6,016 nucleotides of DNA from NCBI GenBank assembly GCA_002360295.1, contig DEQI01000120.1, forward strand, positions 4,514 to 10,529, given 5' to 3'. The translations under genes were made by a program, and so were the position numbers. The notes under the pieces were generated by a model that saw nothing but the letters and a program-made list of their open reading frames with translations, did not search any database and had not been told where the DNA came from. Positions 5,466 through 6,016 of the stretch are shown one piece after another (position 1 is the first letter of the stretch; each line of letters starts with the position of its first letter). Origin of the DNA: Planococcaceae bacterium UBA3370. GTDB lineage: Bacteria > Bacillota > Bacilli > Bacillales_A > Planococcaceae.

Positions 5466-6016
5466 TTAACGTAAATATTTTGCTATATTCGCTAAATGTT
5501 CGTCATACGTTTTTGCGAAATGATTAACGCCGCTTTCATCTGCTAAGAAATATAAATAGTCAGTGTTTGACGGATTTAATGCCGCTTCTATTGAAACTTT
5601 ACCTGGTCCAGCAATTGGTCCTGGCGGCAATCCGACATTTTTATACGTATTATAAGGGTTGTCTACTTCCAAATCCTCGTATAGTACACGTTCTTTATGT
5701 GAACCTAAAGAATACAAAACAGTCGGATCCGTTTGCAGTGGCATTTCAATTTTTAAACGATTATAAAATACGCTTGCAATCGTTTCTCTGTCTGTTTGCG
5801 CAGTGGCCTCTTTTTCAAGAAGTGAGGCAAATGTTAATAATTCGTGTACAGTCATGTCTTTTTCTTCAATTTCAGCCGAATAATTAGATACGATATCACT
5901 CGTTGCATCAATCATGGTTGTAATAATCTCGTCTAAAGATGGTTTCTCTTCATAAAACGGGTAAGTCGCTGGATATAAGTAACCTTCTAGTGCATAGCGA
6001 ATATTTTCACCGTAAA
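5466..6016 (-). CDS. mltG: Endolytic murein transglycosylase MltG (YceG-like), C-terminal part
   Basis: MltG cleaves nascent peptidoglycan strands at the outer face of the membrane and is thought to set glycan chain ends. The last 182 residues are visible; the N-terminal membrane anchor and LysM-like part lie beyond the right edge. In order from the edge the visible part shows LEGYLYPATYPF (residues 9-20 of the fragment), the catalytic motif TFASLLEKEA with Glu at fragment residue 67 matching the essential Glu of E. coli MltG, VFYNRLKIEMPLQTDPTVLY, then YNTYKNVGLPPGPIAGPG and SIEAALNPSNTDYLYFLAD, ending in FAKTYDEHLANIAKYLR. All family motifs of the catalytic domain are intact. The frame is open to position 6016, so the internal ATG at 5915 is not the start. 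It lies upstream of trmR as in B. subtilis (yrrL), but here separated by the 788-nt repeat-bearing gap. Confidence 0.96.
   Translation of the reverse strand, partial: YGENIRYALEGYLYPATYPFYEEKPSLDEIITTMIDATSDIVSNYSAEIEEKDMTVHELLTFASLLEKEATAQTDRETIASVFYNRLKIEMPLQTDPTVLYSLGSHKERVLYEDLEVDNPYNTYKNVGLPPGPIAGPGKVSIEAALNPSNTDYLYFLADESGVNHFAKTYDEHLANIAKYLR

Overview
The window reads as a low-GC Gram-positive chromosome (order Bacillales). The gene order mltG-trmR-trhP1-trhP2-udk-greA-yrrS, all on the minus strand, is the yrrL-yrrM-yrrN-yrrO-udk-greA-yrrS order of Bacillus subtilis, and the proteins look like their orthologues. The genus cannot be fixed from the window; a Lysinibacillus/Solibacillus-like member is a guess. 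Core gene content shows no sign of recent transfer.

In order of transcription (right to left): the C-terminal part of the lytic transglycosylase MltG (5466-6016, cut by the right edge); a 788-nt gene-free gap (4678-5465) holding a GC-rich palindrome, a large direct-repeat array and a pair of inverted repeats around it; a predicted promoter and a terminator-containing leader; a tightly packed operon trmR-trhP1-trhP2-udk (4577-1070) with gaps of 5 and 15 nt and a 1-nt overlap; a 260-nt structured region with its own sigma-A-like promoter; greA (809-321) with a strong intrinsic terminator; and the first 70 codons of a yrrS-like membrane protein (211-1, cut by the left edge).

The operon joins tRNA wobble modification to nucleotide salvage. 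TrhP1/TrhP2 (U32 family) hydroxylate uridine 34 to ho5U, TrmR methylates ho5U to mo5U, and Udk phosphorylates uridine and cytidine. MltG, GreA and YrrS are conserved neighbours with separate roles in cell wall, transcript elongation and the membrane.

The part that known genes do not explain is 4690-5314. Fourteen exact copies of TTCATGATAT, plus two mutated copies and one strongly diverged flanking copy, are spaced 20, 21 or 39 nt apart. They are organised in a 101-nt higher-order unit and bounded by a 23/25-nt inverted repeat. The left inverted repeat overlaps the predicted trmR promoter, and the leader behind that promoter contains a terminator-like hairpin. The array could be a minisatellite, a mobile-element remnant or a binding-site array; the sequence alone does not decide between them.
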